Shown here in pieces: positions 15,733 through 24,393 of a DNA stretch of 64,000 nucleotides. The translations under genes were made by a program, and so were the position numbers. The notes beneath the pieces are model-generated. The model did not search any database and was not told the DNA's origin. It worked only from the letters and a program-made list of their open reading frames with translations. How positions within the stretch are numbered: the stretch's first letter is position 1; the number at the start of each line of letters is the position of its first letter. This stretch comes from Scatosoma sp045650185 (GTDB lineage: Bacteria > Bacillota > Clostridia > Christensenellales > Borkfalkiaceae). Location: positions 27,515-91,514 of the forward strand of contig JAZRQY010000001.1 of assembly GCA_045650185.1 (NCBI GenBank). Reading direction: 5' to 3'.

Positions 15733-17430
15733 ATGTTATCACAATTGACGATAAAAAACGTTGCGCTGATTGAAAGCGCAACCATAGACTTTTCCGAGGG
15801 TTTGAACGTACTTTCAGGGGAAACGGGCGCAGGGAAATCGGTCATTCTTGATTCCGTCAACTTTGTTTTGGGCGCGAAGGCAGACAGAACAATGATTCGA
15901 CACGGGGAGAGTGAATGCTTTGTAAAAGCAGAGTTCATGCTGCCTGAAACTGCAAAGGCGATTGCGCTTTTGAAAGAGATGGACATTGATTCGGAGGGGG
16001 AAATCATCATTTCTCGCAGATTTTCCGATGCGGGAAAGAGCACGGTAAAAATCAATGGCAATACCGTTTCCACCTCGATGCTTCGACAAATTACCGATTG
16101 CTTAGTGGATGTCCACGGGCAGAGCGAACATTTCTTCTTGCTCAAAGAAAGCAATCAATTGCGCACGTTGGATTCTGCAATCGGTGAATCGATTGTGGAG
16201 AAAAAGTCGGAATTAGCCGATTTACTTCTTGAAAGAAAGTCGATTGATTCTCAGATAGCACAGCTTGGCGGAGATGAGCAGGCAAGAACCCGTAGGCTTG
16301 ATATGCTCGCCTTCCAAATTGAAGAAATAGAAACTGCCGCCTTAAAAGACGGGGAAGAAGAGGAATTGCTTGCTCGGCGCAATATGATCAACAACGTTGA
16401 AAAGATTTTGCAAGCGTTAAAGGGGGCTGTGGATTCCTTCAGCGCGGAAAGCGGTGCGCTGGACGCGCTTCGCTATGCGAAGCGTTGCGTAGGCGGAATT
16501 TCGAAATTAGCTCCTTCCTATGAGGAGATTTACGACCGTTTGGAAAATCTCTATTCCGAGGCAGACGATATTTCCGAAACCTTGATGGGCTTTGCCGACG
16601 AGTTGTATTTTGATGAAAACGAGGCGCAGGAAACGGAAGCTCGTTTAGATTTAATCCGTTCGTTAAAGAAGAAATACGGAAGCTCTATAGAAGAGATTAA
16701 TCGTTATCTTGCAACCATTCAGGCAGAGCATGACTTGCTTAGCGATTGTGAAGGGCAGGTTGCAAAGCTGACCGAACGTCGGGAAAAATGCAATCAAAAA
16801 ATCTATCAATGTTGCGTGGCGATTACAAACATCCGTAAGCAATTTGGGGAAACCTTCTGCAAAGAGGTTGCAGAGGAGCTGCGTACCTTAAATATCGCAA
16901 GCGCAAGATTTGAAATCGAGTTTGGCGAATATACGGAAGCGGACGTCGAGAAGGTTGATAAAAACGGATTAGACGAGGTATGCTTCTTGTTCTCTGCGAA
17001 CGCTGGTGAGCCGTTAAAACCGCTCGGCAAAATCATCAGCGGTGGCGAAATGAGCCGATTTATGTTGGCTTTAAAAACCAAGCTTTCTTCCATTAATGAA
17101 ATCTGCACCTATCTTTTCGATGAGATTGATGCAGGTATCAGCGGCAAAACTGCGAAAGTCGTGGGGGAAAAGTTCGCAAGAATCGCCCATTCGACGCAGA
17201 TTATCGCCGTTTCTCATTTGGCGCAAATCGCCGCAATGAGCGACAGGGAGTTTTTGATTGAAAAGCAGGAAACTGCCGGGAAGACGATTACAACGGTACG
17301 TGCTTTGGAGGGCGAAGAAAAGGTTTTAGAGCTCGTTCGATTGCTTGGCGGTGACGAGAAAGATACTTTTGCCATAGGGCACGCCGAAGAATTGCTCAAA
17401 CAAGCGGAAAAATATAAGAGCGCTCTGTAA
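15733..17430 (+). CDS. recN: DNA repair protein RecN
   Basis: An SMC-like ATPase of double-strand-break repair. It has an N-terminal Walker A LSGETGAGKSVILD, a long coiled coil in the middle, and a C-terminal ABC signature KIISGGEMSRFMLALK with Walker B YLFDEIDAGISG. The length of 565 aa is complete. The Shine-Dalgarno is weak. A long inverted repeat begins 17 nt after its stop codon and runs into spoIVB. Confidence 0.96.
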   Translation: MLSQLTIKNVALIESATIDFSEGLNVLSGETGAGKSVILDSVNFVLGAKADRTMIRHGESECFVKAEFMLPETAKAIALLKEMDIDSEGEIIISRRFSDAGKSTVKINGNTVSTSMLRQITDCLVDVHGQSEHFFLLKESNQLRTLDSAIGESIVEKKSELADLLLERKSIDSQIAQLGGDEQARTRRLDMLAFQIEEIETAALKDGEEEELLARRNMINNVEKILQALKGAVDSFSAESGALDALRYAKRCVGGISKLAPSYEEIYDRLENLYSEADDISETLMGFADELYFDENEAQETEARLDLIRSLKKKYGSSIEEINRYLATIQAEHDLLSDCEGQVAKLTERREKCNQKIYQCCVAITNIRKQFGETFCKEVAEELRTLNIASARFEIEFGEYTEADVEKVDKNGLDEVCFLFSANAGEPLKPLGKIISGGEMSRFMLALKTKLSSINEICTYLFDEIDAGISGKTAKVVGEKFARIAHSTQIIAVSHLAQIAAMSDREFLIEKQETAGKTITTVRALEGEEKVLELVRLLGGDEKDTFAIGHAEELLKQAEKYKSAL

Positions 17431-17446
17431 TTTAATTGTATAATTG

Positions 17447-17504
17447 ACACCTAATTTACGCAAAATGCCTGAAAAGGGAGGATTTTGATGCGTAAGTTAG
17501 GTGT
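17447..17504 (+). promoter_or_regulatory. Long inverted repeat enclosing the spoIVB ribosome binding site
   Basis: ACACCTAATTTACGCA (17447-17462) pairs over 16 bp with TGCGTAAGTTAGGTGT (17489-17504), with one G-U pair. The 26-nt loop holds the AAGGGAGG Shine-Dalgarno, and the right arm starts inside the spoIVB ATG (17488). The arm is followed by seven T residues, so the structure could act as the recN terminator, as a translation block, or as both. Confidence 0.6.
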
Positions 17505-18498
17505 TTTTTTATTGGGAGTATTTCTGGCTGGCGCTTCGGCGTGGGCGGTTTCCCCATCCATTGATAAGGCGTATGCGGATACGGCAGAAGTGTATATAGG
17601 AGGGATTCCTGCAGGGTTTACCCTTTCAACTGGTGGCGCGCAAGTTTTAGGGTTTTGCGACGTTATTACGGAGAGTGGCAAGCGTTCTCCTGCAAGTGCC
17701 GCAGGGCTTCGCGCCGGCGACTTGATTGTGGCTCTCAATGGTATTAAAGTAGAAACAATCTCCGATATGAACGAAATTCTGGCGAAAAACGGTGAAAAAA
17801 CGTTGAAATGCAAGGTTTTAAGAGGTGAGGAGAGTATAGAATTTTCCATCCAGCCGAGCAAGGATATGGGATCCGATAGATATAAAATCGGCGTGCTCAT
17901 TCGTGACGGTGTATCAGGCATAGGGACGGTTACCTATATTGACAAGCAAAGCGGTCGCTTTGGAGCTTTAGGACATGCCGTGATGGGGGAAAAGGAAACT
18001 CCTTTGTCCTTAACGAATGGACAGATCTATCTGTGTAGTATCGTCGGGGTTTCTAGGGGATTAAAGGGCAAGGCTGGTGAGCTAAGAGGCATGTTTTTGG
18101 CGGAAAAAAGCTTGGGAAAAGCAGAAAAATTGTGCACGTGTGGCATTTACGGTAAAATTAACGAAAAATTCCAAACGAACGATTTGCCTACCGCAAAGGC
18201 AACGGCGCAGAACGCAAAGCCCGGGAAAGCGACCATATATTCCACCGTTTCAGGGGAAGAACCGAAGGAATACTCAATTGAAATTGTAAAGGTGGACTTA
18301 GGGCAAAAGGAAAATAAGAATTTCGTCGTTAAGATTACCGATGAGCTATTGATTGAAGAAACAGGCGGTATTGTGCAGGGGATGAGCGGCAGCCCGATCG
18401 TACAAAACGGCGCTTTAATAGGGGCAATTACCCACGTATTTGTGAATGATCCGACAAGAGGTTATGGAATTGCTATTGAGCAGATGTTAAATCAATAG
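17488..18498 (+). CDS. spoIVB: SpoIVB peptidase (S55 family)
   Basis: A serine peptidase secreted from the forespore that triggers pro-sigma-K processing in the family. A signal/anchor helix (LGVFLLGVFLAGASAWAV) is followed by a PDZ domain (SPASAAGLRAGDLIVALNGIK, about 70-135, residues split) and the S55 catalytic domain with GRFGALGHAVMG (histidine) and GIVQGMSGSPIVQ (serine). At 336 aa it is shorter than B. subtilis SpoIVB (426 aa), mainly at the N-terminus. I chose ATG 17488 (AAGGGAGG upstream) over the adjacent TTG. In Bacillus spo0A follows spoIVB; here spo0A is 34 kb away and a DacF-type gene follows. Confidence 0.95.
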   Translation: MRKLGVFLLGVFLAGASAWAVSPSIDKAYADTAEVYIGGIPAGFTLSTGGAQVLGFCDVITESGKRSPASAAGLRAGDLIVALNGIKVETISDMNEILAKNGEKTLKCKVLRGEESIEFSIQPSKDMGSDRYKIGVLIRDGVSGIGTVTYIDKQSGRFGALGHAVMGEKETPLSLTNGQIYLCSIVGVSRGLKGKAGELRGMFLAEKSLGKAEKLCTCGIYGKINEKFQTNDLPTAKATAQNAKPGKATIYSTVSGEEPKEYSIEIVKVDLGQKENKNFVVKITDELLIEETGGIVQGMSGSPIVQNGALIGAITHVFVNDPTRGYGIAIEQMLNQ

Positions 18499-18520
18499 TA
18501 TGGCAGGCATAACTATTATA
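18496..18520 (+). repeat. Possible diverged 18-bp-family repeat at the spoIVB stop codon
   Basis: TAGTATGGCAGGCATAACTA and the following bases match the repeat in the flavoprotein gene at 19 of 25 positions, and the reverse strand gives TATGCCTGCCATA, one base from the repeat core TATGCCTGACATA. The spoIVB stop codon is the first triplet. The match is short and could be chance. Confidence 0.35.
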
Positions 18521-18540
18521 TAAAAAATAAGGGGGATATT

Positions 18541-19833
18541 ATGAGAAATAAAAAAATGCAGTTAATCGGCGCAACGTTAGCGGCTGGCGTGCTTATAAGC
18601 AGCGTTTTTGGCATCGGCTTGCAGAGAAAAAACCGAAAAGAGTGTGGTTGCAGGTTGGCGCGCGCAGAAGTTTTAGAAGAATATGCGGATAAAACCAGCT
18701 TAGAGGGCTTTGAGAGCCCAGAACTTGTATCGGCTACGGAAAAGGAAAAGACAAAAATCGGGCTGTTCACCGATGCAAAAGCCGCTTACGTGATGGAGAG
18801 AGAAAGTGGCGCGTCGGTTTTTGAAAAGGAAGCAAAAAAACATCTGCCGATAGCGAGCATGTGTAAAATCATGACCCTCATTTTGGCGTTTGAGGCAATT
18901 GATAGCGGTGTCATCACGATAGATGAGGAAATTCTCATTTCTGAAAATGCCGCAAGTATGGGCGGATCTCAGGTATTTTTAGAGGCGCATGCAAAATATC
19001 CCGTACGCGAGCTATTAAAAAGCATCGTCGTATGTTCTGCAAACGATAGCTGTGTGGCGATTGCAGAGAGGGTGGCTGGTAGCGACGCTCTGTTTGTGGA
19101 GAGAATGAATGAACGAGCGAAGGAGTTGGGATGTGAGGATACGCTGTTCGCAAATTGCACGGGCTTACCCAAAGAGCCTCAATATTCCTGCGCGAAAGAC
19201 GTTGCAGCGATGCTGAGCACGCTTTTAAATCATCCTCAGTATTATGAATTTGGGAAAATTTGGACGGATACTTTCCATCATCCGGAGGGAAGAACGACGG
19301 AAATCTCGAATACCAACCGTCTAACGCGTTTTTACGATGGCTGTGACGGTGGGAAGACGGGATTTACAAGCGAAGCAGGGTTCTGCCTTGCCGCTACGGC
19401 AAAGCGTGGGGATATGCGTGTAATTTCCGTTGTCATTGGCGCTTCGGACAGCAAGAAACGTTTTAAGCAGGTTGCGGAAAGCTTCGATTATACCTTTGCG
19501 AACTTCAAGTTGGAAACGGTCGTTGATGAAAGGAAGGAATGGGAAAGCTCAATCTACGTCAGCGGTGGGAAGGAGAAGTCGCTTGCCGTCAAGCCTGCAA
19601 GGGGCGGACGTCTGTTTTTGCGCCGCGGTGAAAAGGGAGAGTATGAATTAAAGGCGGAGATTCCCTCTACCGTCAAAGCACCCGTAAAACAGGGGGATAT
19701 CGTCGGGGAGGTTTACGTCATTCGAGGCGGAGTAGAGGTAGATAGGATTCCTTTGGTGGCAACAACCTCCATTGACAAGGCAGGCTACTTCGACGTGTTG
19801 CGTGACGTTGCAAACGATTGGAAGATCCATTAA
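18541..19833 (+). CDS. dacF: D-alanyl-D-alanine carboxypeptidase, DacF type
   Basis: A penicillin-binding protein 5-type serine carboxypeptidase that trims peptidoglycan stem peptides. The active-site motifs are SMCK (in ASMCKIMT), SAN (CSANDSC) and KTG (GGKTGFTSEAG), in order; a PBP5 C-terminal beta domain follows. The N-terminus has a hydrophobic signal segment (LIGATLAAGVLISSVFGIG). The 430-aa length and the position next to spoIVB suggest a sporulation-linked DacF, though this is inferred. GGGGGATATT precedes the ATG. Confidence 0.92.
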   Translation: MRNKKMQLIGATLAAGVLISSVFGIGLQRKNRKECGCRLARAEVLEEYADKTSLEGFESPELVSATEKEKTKIGLFTDAKAAYVMERESGASVFEKEAKKHLPIASMCKIMTLILAFEAIDSGVITIDEEILISENAASMGGSQVFLEAHAKYPVRELLKSIVVCSANDSCVAIAERVAGSDALFVERMNERAKELGCEDTLFANCTGLPKEPQYSCAKDVAAMLSTLLNHPQYYEFGKIWTDTFHHPEGRTTEISNTNRLTRFYDGCDGGKTGFTSEAGFCLAATAKRGDMRVISVVIGASDSKKRFKQVAESFDYTFANFKLETVVDERKEWESSIYVSGGKEKSLAVKPARGGRLFLRRGEKGEYELKAEIPSTVKAPVKQGDIVGEVYVIRGGVEVDRIPLVATTSIDKAGYFDVLRDVANDWKIH

Positions 19834-19854
19834 CCTCTCATTTTTGATAAAAAG

Positions 19855-19894
19855 ATACTCAAATGCACAAAAAAACGTGTTTTTGGGTATTTTT
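19855..19894 (+). terminator. Terminator after dacF
   Basis: ATACTCAAA and TTTGGGTAT arms with an inner CAC/GTG pair are followed by a T run. Confidence 0.65.
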
Positions 19895-19916
19895 TATTAA
19901 AAAATGATATTTGAGC

Positions 19917-19945
19917 CTTGCCTTTTTTAAAAAAATTTGCTACAA
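19917..19945 (+). promoter_or_regulatory. Sigma-A promoter of lysA
   Basis: TTGCCT (19917-19922), a 17-bp spacer and TACAAT (19940-19945). An imperfect palindrome (CAATATTAAA and TTTAATATTG) overlaps the expected transcription start at 19942-19966 and could be an operator or leader hairpin. Confidence 0.8.
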
Positions 19946-19976
19946 TATTAAAGACTTTTAATATTGGCGGTTCAAT

Positions 19977-21308
19977 ATGAATACGAGAGATACGTTGAAA
20001 ATCAACGAAGAAGGACATTTAGAAATAGGCGGTGCAGACTGTGTTAGCCTTGCTGCGAAGTTCGGTACGCCCTTATACGTTTACGACGAAGCGTATATTC
20101 GCAAAATGATGCGTGTATATAAAAAGGCGATTGACGAGCTTTACGAGGGGAACGGACAAGTTCTGTACGCATCCAAAGCCTTTTCTTGTAAAGCAATTTA
20201 TCGTATTGCCGACGAGGAAAATATCGGGATTGACGTAGTTTCTGGTGGCGAATTATATACGGCGCTGCAAGCTGGTTTTCCGCCTGAAAAAATTTATATG
20301 CACGGGAATAATAAGCTTGATTATGAAATCGGAGAGGCGCTTGACTGCGGTATCGGCTGTATTGTAGCGGACGCCTATTCCGAGATTGATAAAATCGACG
20401 CCGAGGCAAAGAAACGCAATATCTGTCAGGCGATTTTATTGCGTATCAATCCGGGGGTAGAGGCGCATACGCACGCTTTTGTGCAAACGGCAACCACCGA
20501 CAGTAAGTTTGGCTTTTCGATCGCAAACGGCACGGCTGAGGCGGCAACTGCGTATGCTCTGTCAAAATCAAACGTTCTTTTAAAGGGATACCATTGCCAT
20601 ATTGGGTCGCAGATTTTTGAAAAGGAATCCTTTGCGCTGGCGGTAGAAAAGTGTATGAACTTCGCGGCAGAAATGCGCGAACACTTGGGCTTTGTTCCTA
20701 CAACGCTCAATCTTGGCGGTGGATTTGGTGTTTGGTACACGGATGAGGATCGCAAACTACCTGCAGAGGGGTATGCGGAGTATCTTGAAACGACGATTTC
20801 TACCCTGAAGGCGAAAGCAAACGAGTATGGCTTGCCTTTGCCGTATCTCTTGGTAGAGCCCGGTCGCTCCATTGTAGGGGAGGCAGGTATTACGCTGTAT
20901 ACGGTAGGTGCAATCAAGGAAATTCCCGGTATCAAGAAGTACGTTGCGGTGGACGGCGGTATGTTTGATAACCCGAGATATGCGTTGTACGAGGCAAAAT
21001 ATACTCCCATTTTGGCAAATCGCGCGCTTGAACCTGCGACGGAACTTGTCACGATTGCAGGTAAATGCTGTGAAAGCGGTGATATTATCGCGGTTGATAC
21101 CAATCTGCCTGCGGTAAAGGAAGGGGATCTTTTGGCGGTTCTTTCCACGGGGGCTTACAATTATTCTATGGCAATGAATTACAACCGTAATAAAATTCCG
21201 CCTTGCGTGCTGGTGAAAGATGGGGGTGCGGAATATATCGTTAAGCCGCAGACCTATCAAGACCTTGTTCGAAACGACGTTATCCCCGAAAGATTAACTA
21301 AAAAATAA
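19977..21308 (+). CDS. lysA: Diaminopimelate decarboxylase
   Basis: A PLP enzyme that converts meso-diaminopimelate to lysine. The PLP lysine lies in LYASKAFSCKAI, followed by VVSGGELYTAL, the glycine-rich LNLGGGFG phosphate loop, LVEPGRSIVGEAG and the interface motif GKCCESGDII. The length of 443 aa is slightly longer than average but collinear. It has its own promoter. No lysine riboswitch was seen in the short leader. Confidence 0.95.
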   Translation: MNTRDTLKINEEGHLEIGGADCVSLAAKFGTPLYVYDEAYIRKMMRVYKKAIDELYEGNGQVLYASKAFSCKAIYRIADEENIGIDVVSGGELYTALQAGFPPEKIYMHGNNKLDYEIGEALDCGIGCIVADAYSEIDKIDAEAKKRNICQAILLRINPGVEAHTHAFVQTATTDSKFGFSIANGTAEAATAYALSKSNVLLKGYHCHIGSQIFEKESFALAVEKCMNFAAEMREHLGFVPTTLNLGGGFGVWYTDEDRKLPAEGYAEYLETTISTLKAKANEYGLPLPYLLVEPGRSIVGEAGITLYTVGAIKEIPGIKKYVAVDGGMFDNPRYALYEAKYTPILANRALEPATELVTIAGKCCESGDIIAVDTNLPAVKEGDLLAVLSTGAYNYSMAMNYNRNKIPPCVLVKDGGAEYIVKPQTYQDLVRNDVIPERLTKK

Positions 21309-21337
21309 CCTTTCAACAAAAAGGATATACTATCTAT

Positions 21338-22021
21338 ATGATTTATCTTTTGAATATCGTTGCGTCCTTGCTTGCCGTGATGGTTGTTTTGACCTTACAC
21401 GAATTTGCGCATGCCTTCGTAGCTTACAAATGCGGAGATCCAACCGCGAAAATAGCCGGACGAATGACTTTAAATCCGATTCGTCACTTTGACCCGATGG
21501 GGTTATGCTTGTTTGTTTTTGCAAGATTCGGTTGGGCAAAGCCCGTTCCCGTCAATCCAAACAATTTCAAAAATAGGGTGTGGGGGAGTTTTTTCACCTC
21601 TGCCGCAGGCATATTGGTCAATTATCTTTCCGCATTCTTTATCTTTTATCCCGTATTATTCTTGACGTCAAAATACGTGCTCCCGCTGGTTGCAGGAAAG
21701 TATATCTATTATTTCCTTAGTGGATTGACTGGATCGTTGTTTTGGAGTTCGATATACTTTTCCATTTTCAACTTTTTACCGATCTATCCTTTGGACGGGT
21801 TTAATATGTGGGATGCCTTGGATCGAAGAGGAAGTAAAGTTTTACAGTTTTTGCGGATGTATGGCTCTTATATCCTGCTTGGGTTGATTGCCATCAATAT
21901 TTTAGCAGATTATATTTTTGTCTTAAGATATATCAATCTTTTGGGATTTATTATGAATACGCTCAGCAACATAGTTACTTGGCCTATTGCTGCGTTTTGG
22001 GGAATGATTTTTGGAGGTTAA
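21338..22021 (+). CDS. Site-2 protease family (M50) membrane protease
   Basis: A 227-aa polytopic membrane metalloprotease of the YwhC/rhomboid-independent S2P type. The zinc site is HEFAH in TLHEFAHAFVAYKCGD, with the third ligand in PIYPLDGF, plus the family loop RMTLNPIRHFDPMG. It lacks PDZ domains. This small S2P group is usually found directly before scpA-scpB in Clostridia and Bacilli, as here. The substrate is not known. Confidence 0.9.
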   Translation: MIYLLNIVASLLAVMVVLTLHEFAHAFVAYKCGDPTAKIAGRMTLNPIRHFDPMGLCLFVFARFGWAKPVPVNPNNFKNRVWGSFFTSAAGILVNYLSAFFIFYPVLFLTSKYVLPLVAGKYIYYFLSGLTGSLFWSSIYFSIFNFLPIYPLDGFNMWDALDRRGSKVLQFLRMYGSYILLGLIAINILADYIFVLRYINLLGFIMNTLSNIVTWPIAAFWGMIFGG

Positions 22022-22031
22022 TCGAAGGGAT

Positions 22032-22847
22032 ATGGATAAATTTACGACGGAATCGGTGAAAAACTTTGAAACCGAAGTGGATTATACAACGGTACTTGAC
22101 AATTTTGAAGGGCCGTTGGACTTATTGCTGTATTTAATAGAAAAGGCAAGAATTGAAATCAAAGACGTCTTTGTTTCGCAGGTAACCGAGCAATTCCTTG
22201 AATATATGAAGGGGTTGCCTTACATAGACCTGGATAAAGCCAGCGAATACCTCTTAATAGCCTCAACGATTATTCATATAAAAGCGAGAAGGTTATTACC
22301 TGTTGAGGAAGAAGATTGGCAGGATGATGATTACGATTATGGCGACGAGGGCAACCAGCTGATTCAAGCCTTGAAGGAAGAATACGAGCTGTTGCAACAC
22401 GGTGCAGAAAAACTCCGTGAGGTTGAAACGGTAGGGTATTACTTCAAAGAGCCGGACAAGGATTTTTCCGAGGTACAAATCAAGTACAAGGATTTTAGTC
22501 TTGACGGAATGGTGAAAGCCTTAAACGATATGCTGTTGCGCCGTGACGCTATGGAGCGTAAAAAACCCATATCAAGGCGTATTCCTAAGGATAAATTCAC
22601 CGTAAAGGACAAAATCAAGTACGTTCTTGGCATTATTAAGGAAAAGGACGAAGTGGACTTCGAGGCGCTGTTCGCAGACGACGCTACCGTACCTGAAATC
22701 GTAACCACTTTCCAGGCTTTGTTAGAGCTTTTGAAACATCAATTTGTCATCGTTGAGCAACCAGAGCTCTTTTCAAAAATAATGATAAAGAAAAATCCAA
22801 ATAAAGGCGAGGAAGAAGAAATTGGAGAAATTGACGAATATAATTGA
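22032..22847 (+). CDS. scpA: Segregation and condensation protein A
   Basis: The kleisin subunit of the SMC-ScpAB condensin. FEGPLDLLLYLIEKARIEI, EYLLIASTIIHIKARRLLP and the C-terminal winged-helix TFQALLELLKHQFVIVEQ are all typical. I chose ATG 22032, which has GGAGGT and AAGGGA upstream. The length is 271 aa. It overlaps scpB by 26 nt, so the two are coupled. Confidence 0.95.
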   Translation: MDKFTTESVKNFETEVDYTTVLDNFEGPLDLLLYLIEKARIEIKDVFVSQVTEQFLEYMKGLPYIDLDKASEYLLIASTIIHIKARRLLPVEEEDWQDDDYDYGDEGNQLIQALKEEYELLQHGAEKLREVETVGYYFKEPDKDFSEVQIKYKDFSLDGMVKALNDMLLRRDAMERKKPISRRIPKDKFTVKDKIKYVLGIIKEKDEVDFEALFADDATVPEIVTTFQALLELLKHQFVIVEQPELFSKIMIKKNPNKGEEEEIGEIDEYN

Positions 22848-23487
22848 GGCGATTTTGTTCGCATCCGGCGAAGCGGTAGAGGTAGATATCTTCCGCGAGA
22901 AATTGCAGGTATCTAAAATTGAAATGGACAAGGCAATTCGTAAGTTGCAAAACAAGTATTCTGGTGACAACGGCATTTATTTACTGTATTTTAACCACAA
23001 ACTGCAAATGGCAACGAATCCCGAATACAAGGAAGCTATCGCTTCGGTATTGACTCCTATTCGCGAAAAGGAATTTACGGCTACCATTTTGGAATGTGCC
23101 GCTATTATCGCGTACAAGCAACCGATTACCCGTACAGACCTCGAAAAAATCCGCAACGGCAGAAGCAGCGATTATGCGATTACCACGCTGATGACCTTGG
23201 ATATGATCGAGCCGGTCGGCAGAAAAGACTCCCCCGGTAAACCCGTCCTCTACGGCACGACGGATAGCTTCTTAAAGCGTTTTAAGCTTCGTTCTATCAA
23301 GGAATTGCCTGATTATGAGGAATTCTTGAGAAAGCTTGCAGACATCAATTCTTGGGAATCTTTAAAGCCTGCTGACGACGAAGGGTATCTGTATGAAAAA
23401 GAGGAATACAATCCCGAAGAAGACGAAGATTTGTCACAGGCTACCGCAACGGAAGATGCTGTTGAGGTCGAAGAAAATAACGACTAA
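22822..23487 (+). CDS. scpB: Segregation and condensation protein B
   Basis: The second regulatory subunit of the SMC complex. It contains two winged-helix domains, with IIEAILFASGEAV at the start and the AIIAYKQPITRTDLEKIRN and LYGTTDSFLKRFKL segments. It begins with TTG at 22822, inside scpA, with GAGGAAG upstream; no ATG fits the conserved N-terminus. The acidic C-terminal tail (about 35 residues) is lineage-specific. A strong terminator follows after 18 nt. Confidence 0.94.
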   Translation: MEKLTNIIEAILFASGEAVEVDIFREKLQVSKIEMDKAIRKLQNKYSGDNGIYLLYFNHKLQMATNPEYKEAIASVLTPIREKEFTATILECAAIIAYKQPITRTDLEKIRNGRSSDYAITTLMTLDMIEPVGRKDSPGKPVLYGTTDSFLKRFKLRSIKELPDYEEFLRKLADINSWESLKPADDEGYLYEKEEYNPEEDEDLSQATATEDAVEVEENND

Positions 23488-23505
23488 ACTTACATAATTC
23501 TATAA

Positions 23506-23548
23506 AAAACTGCCCATATTTTGGATATGGGCAGTTTTCTTATTTTTC
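23506..23548 (+). terminator. Strong terminator after scpB overlapping the next start codon
   Basis: AAAACTGCCCATAT and ATATGGGCAGTTTT form a perfect 14-bp stem with a 5-nt loop (TTTGG), followed by CTTATTTTT. The ATG of the next gene (23527) lies in the right arm. Confidence 0.8.
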
Positions 23549-24051
23549 TGGGTATAGCGCTCTTACTGCTCTTACCTATTTGTATAAGCGTAGACCTATA
23601 TTTTGACGTCGTTAGCGGGAAAATCGGCTGTCGGATTTCCCTCTATCAAAAAATAAAACTGCTTGGCGGTTATTTTACGCCGTGCGCAGGTGGATTTGCC
23701 TTGCATGTTTCCGATAAAAAGGCAAAGCTGTTCACTTACGAGCAAATCGAGGCGGGCAGAAGGCAATTATCCTTCGAGAGTAGGCTTAGAGTTACTTCGA
23801 TGCGTTGGATTGCTGAAATTGCACCTGAATACCTATTCGGCGTATGGACGATAGACAATCTATTCAAAACGATTTTCTTCTATCAAAGGGAAAAACCGAT
23901 TTTGGAAAGCGCAATCTATTTAAAGGAAAGCGGTTTTCGTGTTTTTACGCGTGCGTGTCTGCGGTTCAACTCGTTGACGATGCTGCTGGGTTTGGTGGAA
24001 TACTTATATAGGAGGGTGAAAGGATGTCAGAAGAGAAAATCAGCAACTTAA
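23527..24051 (+). CDS. DUF2953-like membrane-associated protein
   Basis: I do not recognise a function. The protein is about 174 aa: an N-terminal transmembrane helix (FLIFLGIALLLLLPICI) is followed by a soluble region of beta-rich and then charged helical character. Position between scpB and ytfJ is where Clostridia carry DUF2953 proteins, which is the basis for the name. ATG 23527 gives the membrane helix but lacks a Shine-Dalgarno and lies within the terminator stem, so either readthrough and start access are controlled or translation starts elsewhere. The 3' end overlaps ytfJ by 28 nt, supporting co-expression with it. Confidence 0.6.
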   Translation: MGSFLIFLGIALLLLLPICISVDLYFDVVSGKIGCRISLYQKIKLLGGYFTPCAGGFALHVSDKKAKLFTYEQIEAGRRQLSFESRLRVTSMRWIAEIAPEYLFGVWTIDNLFKTIFFYQREKPILESAIYLKESGFRVFTRACLRFNSLTMLLGLVEYLYRRVKGCQKRKSAT

Positions 24052-24389
24052 TAGCATCTGGTACGGTAAATTTAGAAGAAATTATGGATGCAAACGCCGT
24101 TTTCGGTAAGCCGATTGTCACGGCGAGTGGTACGCAAATCATTCCATTTTTAAAAATAACCATCGGCAACTTATCGGGCGGTGGTGAGTACGGCGATCCA
24201 AAAACGATGAAAGGCTTGCAAAAAATCCCCTTTGCGGGTGGCAACGGGGCAGTAGTAAGCATGCGACCTCTTGGTTTTTTGGTGGATAACGGCAAGCGTT
24301 GCCAGATACTGCGAGTGGCAGATGATGCGATAGACAACCTCGTGGAAAGAGCAAGCGAAATTTTAAAAACGGTTAGCGAAAAGGCTTAA
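24024..24389 (+). CDS. ytfJ: GerW/YtfJ-family sporulation protein
   Basis: A 121-aa protein of the YtfJ/GerW family, associated with spores in Bacillus. The conserved core is GKPIVTASGTQIIPFLKI, then GNGAVVSMRPLGFLV, with a glycine-rich loop between. AGGAGGGTGAAAGG precedes the ATG. It overlaps the DUF2953-like gene and is 4 nt from the next carboxypeptidase gene, so the three form a unit. The biochemical role is not known. Confidence 0.9.
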   Translation: MSEEKISNLIASGTVNLEEIMDANAVFGKPIVTASGTQIIPFLKITIGNLSGGGEYGDPKTMKGLQKIPFAGGNGAVVSMRPLGFLVDNGKRCQILRVADDAIDNLVERASEILKTVSEKA

Positions 24390-24393
24390 GAAA

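Noticed and set aside
18563..18640. Loss of activity in DacF because the SxxK motif reads SMCK
   Set aside because: The two variable positions of SxxK tolerate Met and Cys; the catalytic Ser and Lys, SAN and KTG are all present.
19834..19976. Lysine riboswitch before lysA
   Set aside because: The leader after the promoter is only about 25 nt, too short; only a short palindrome is present.
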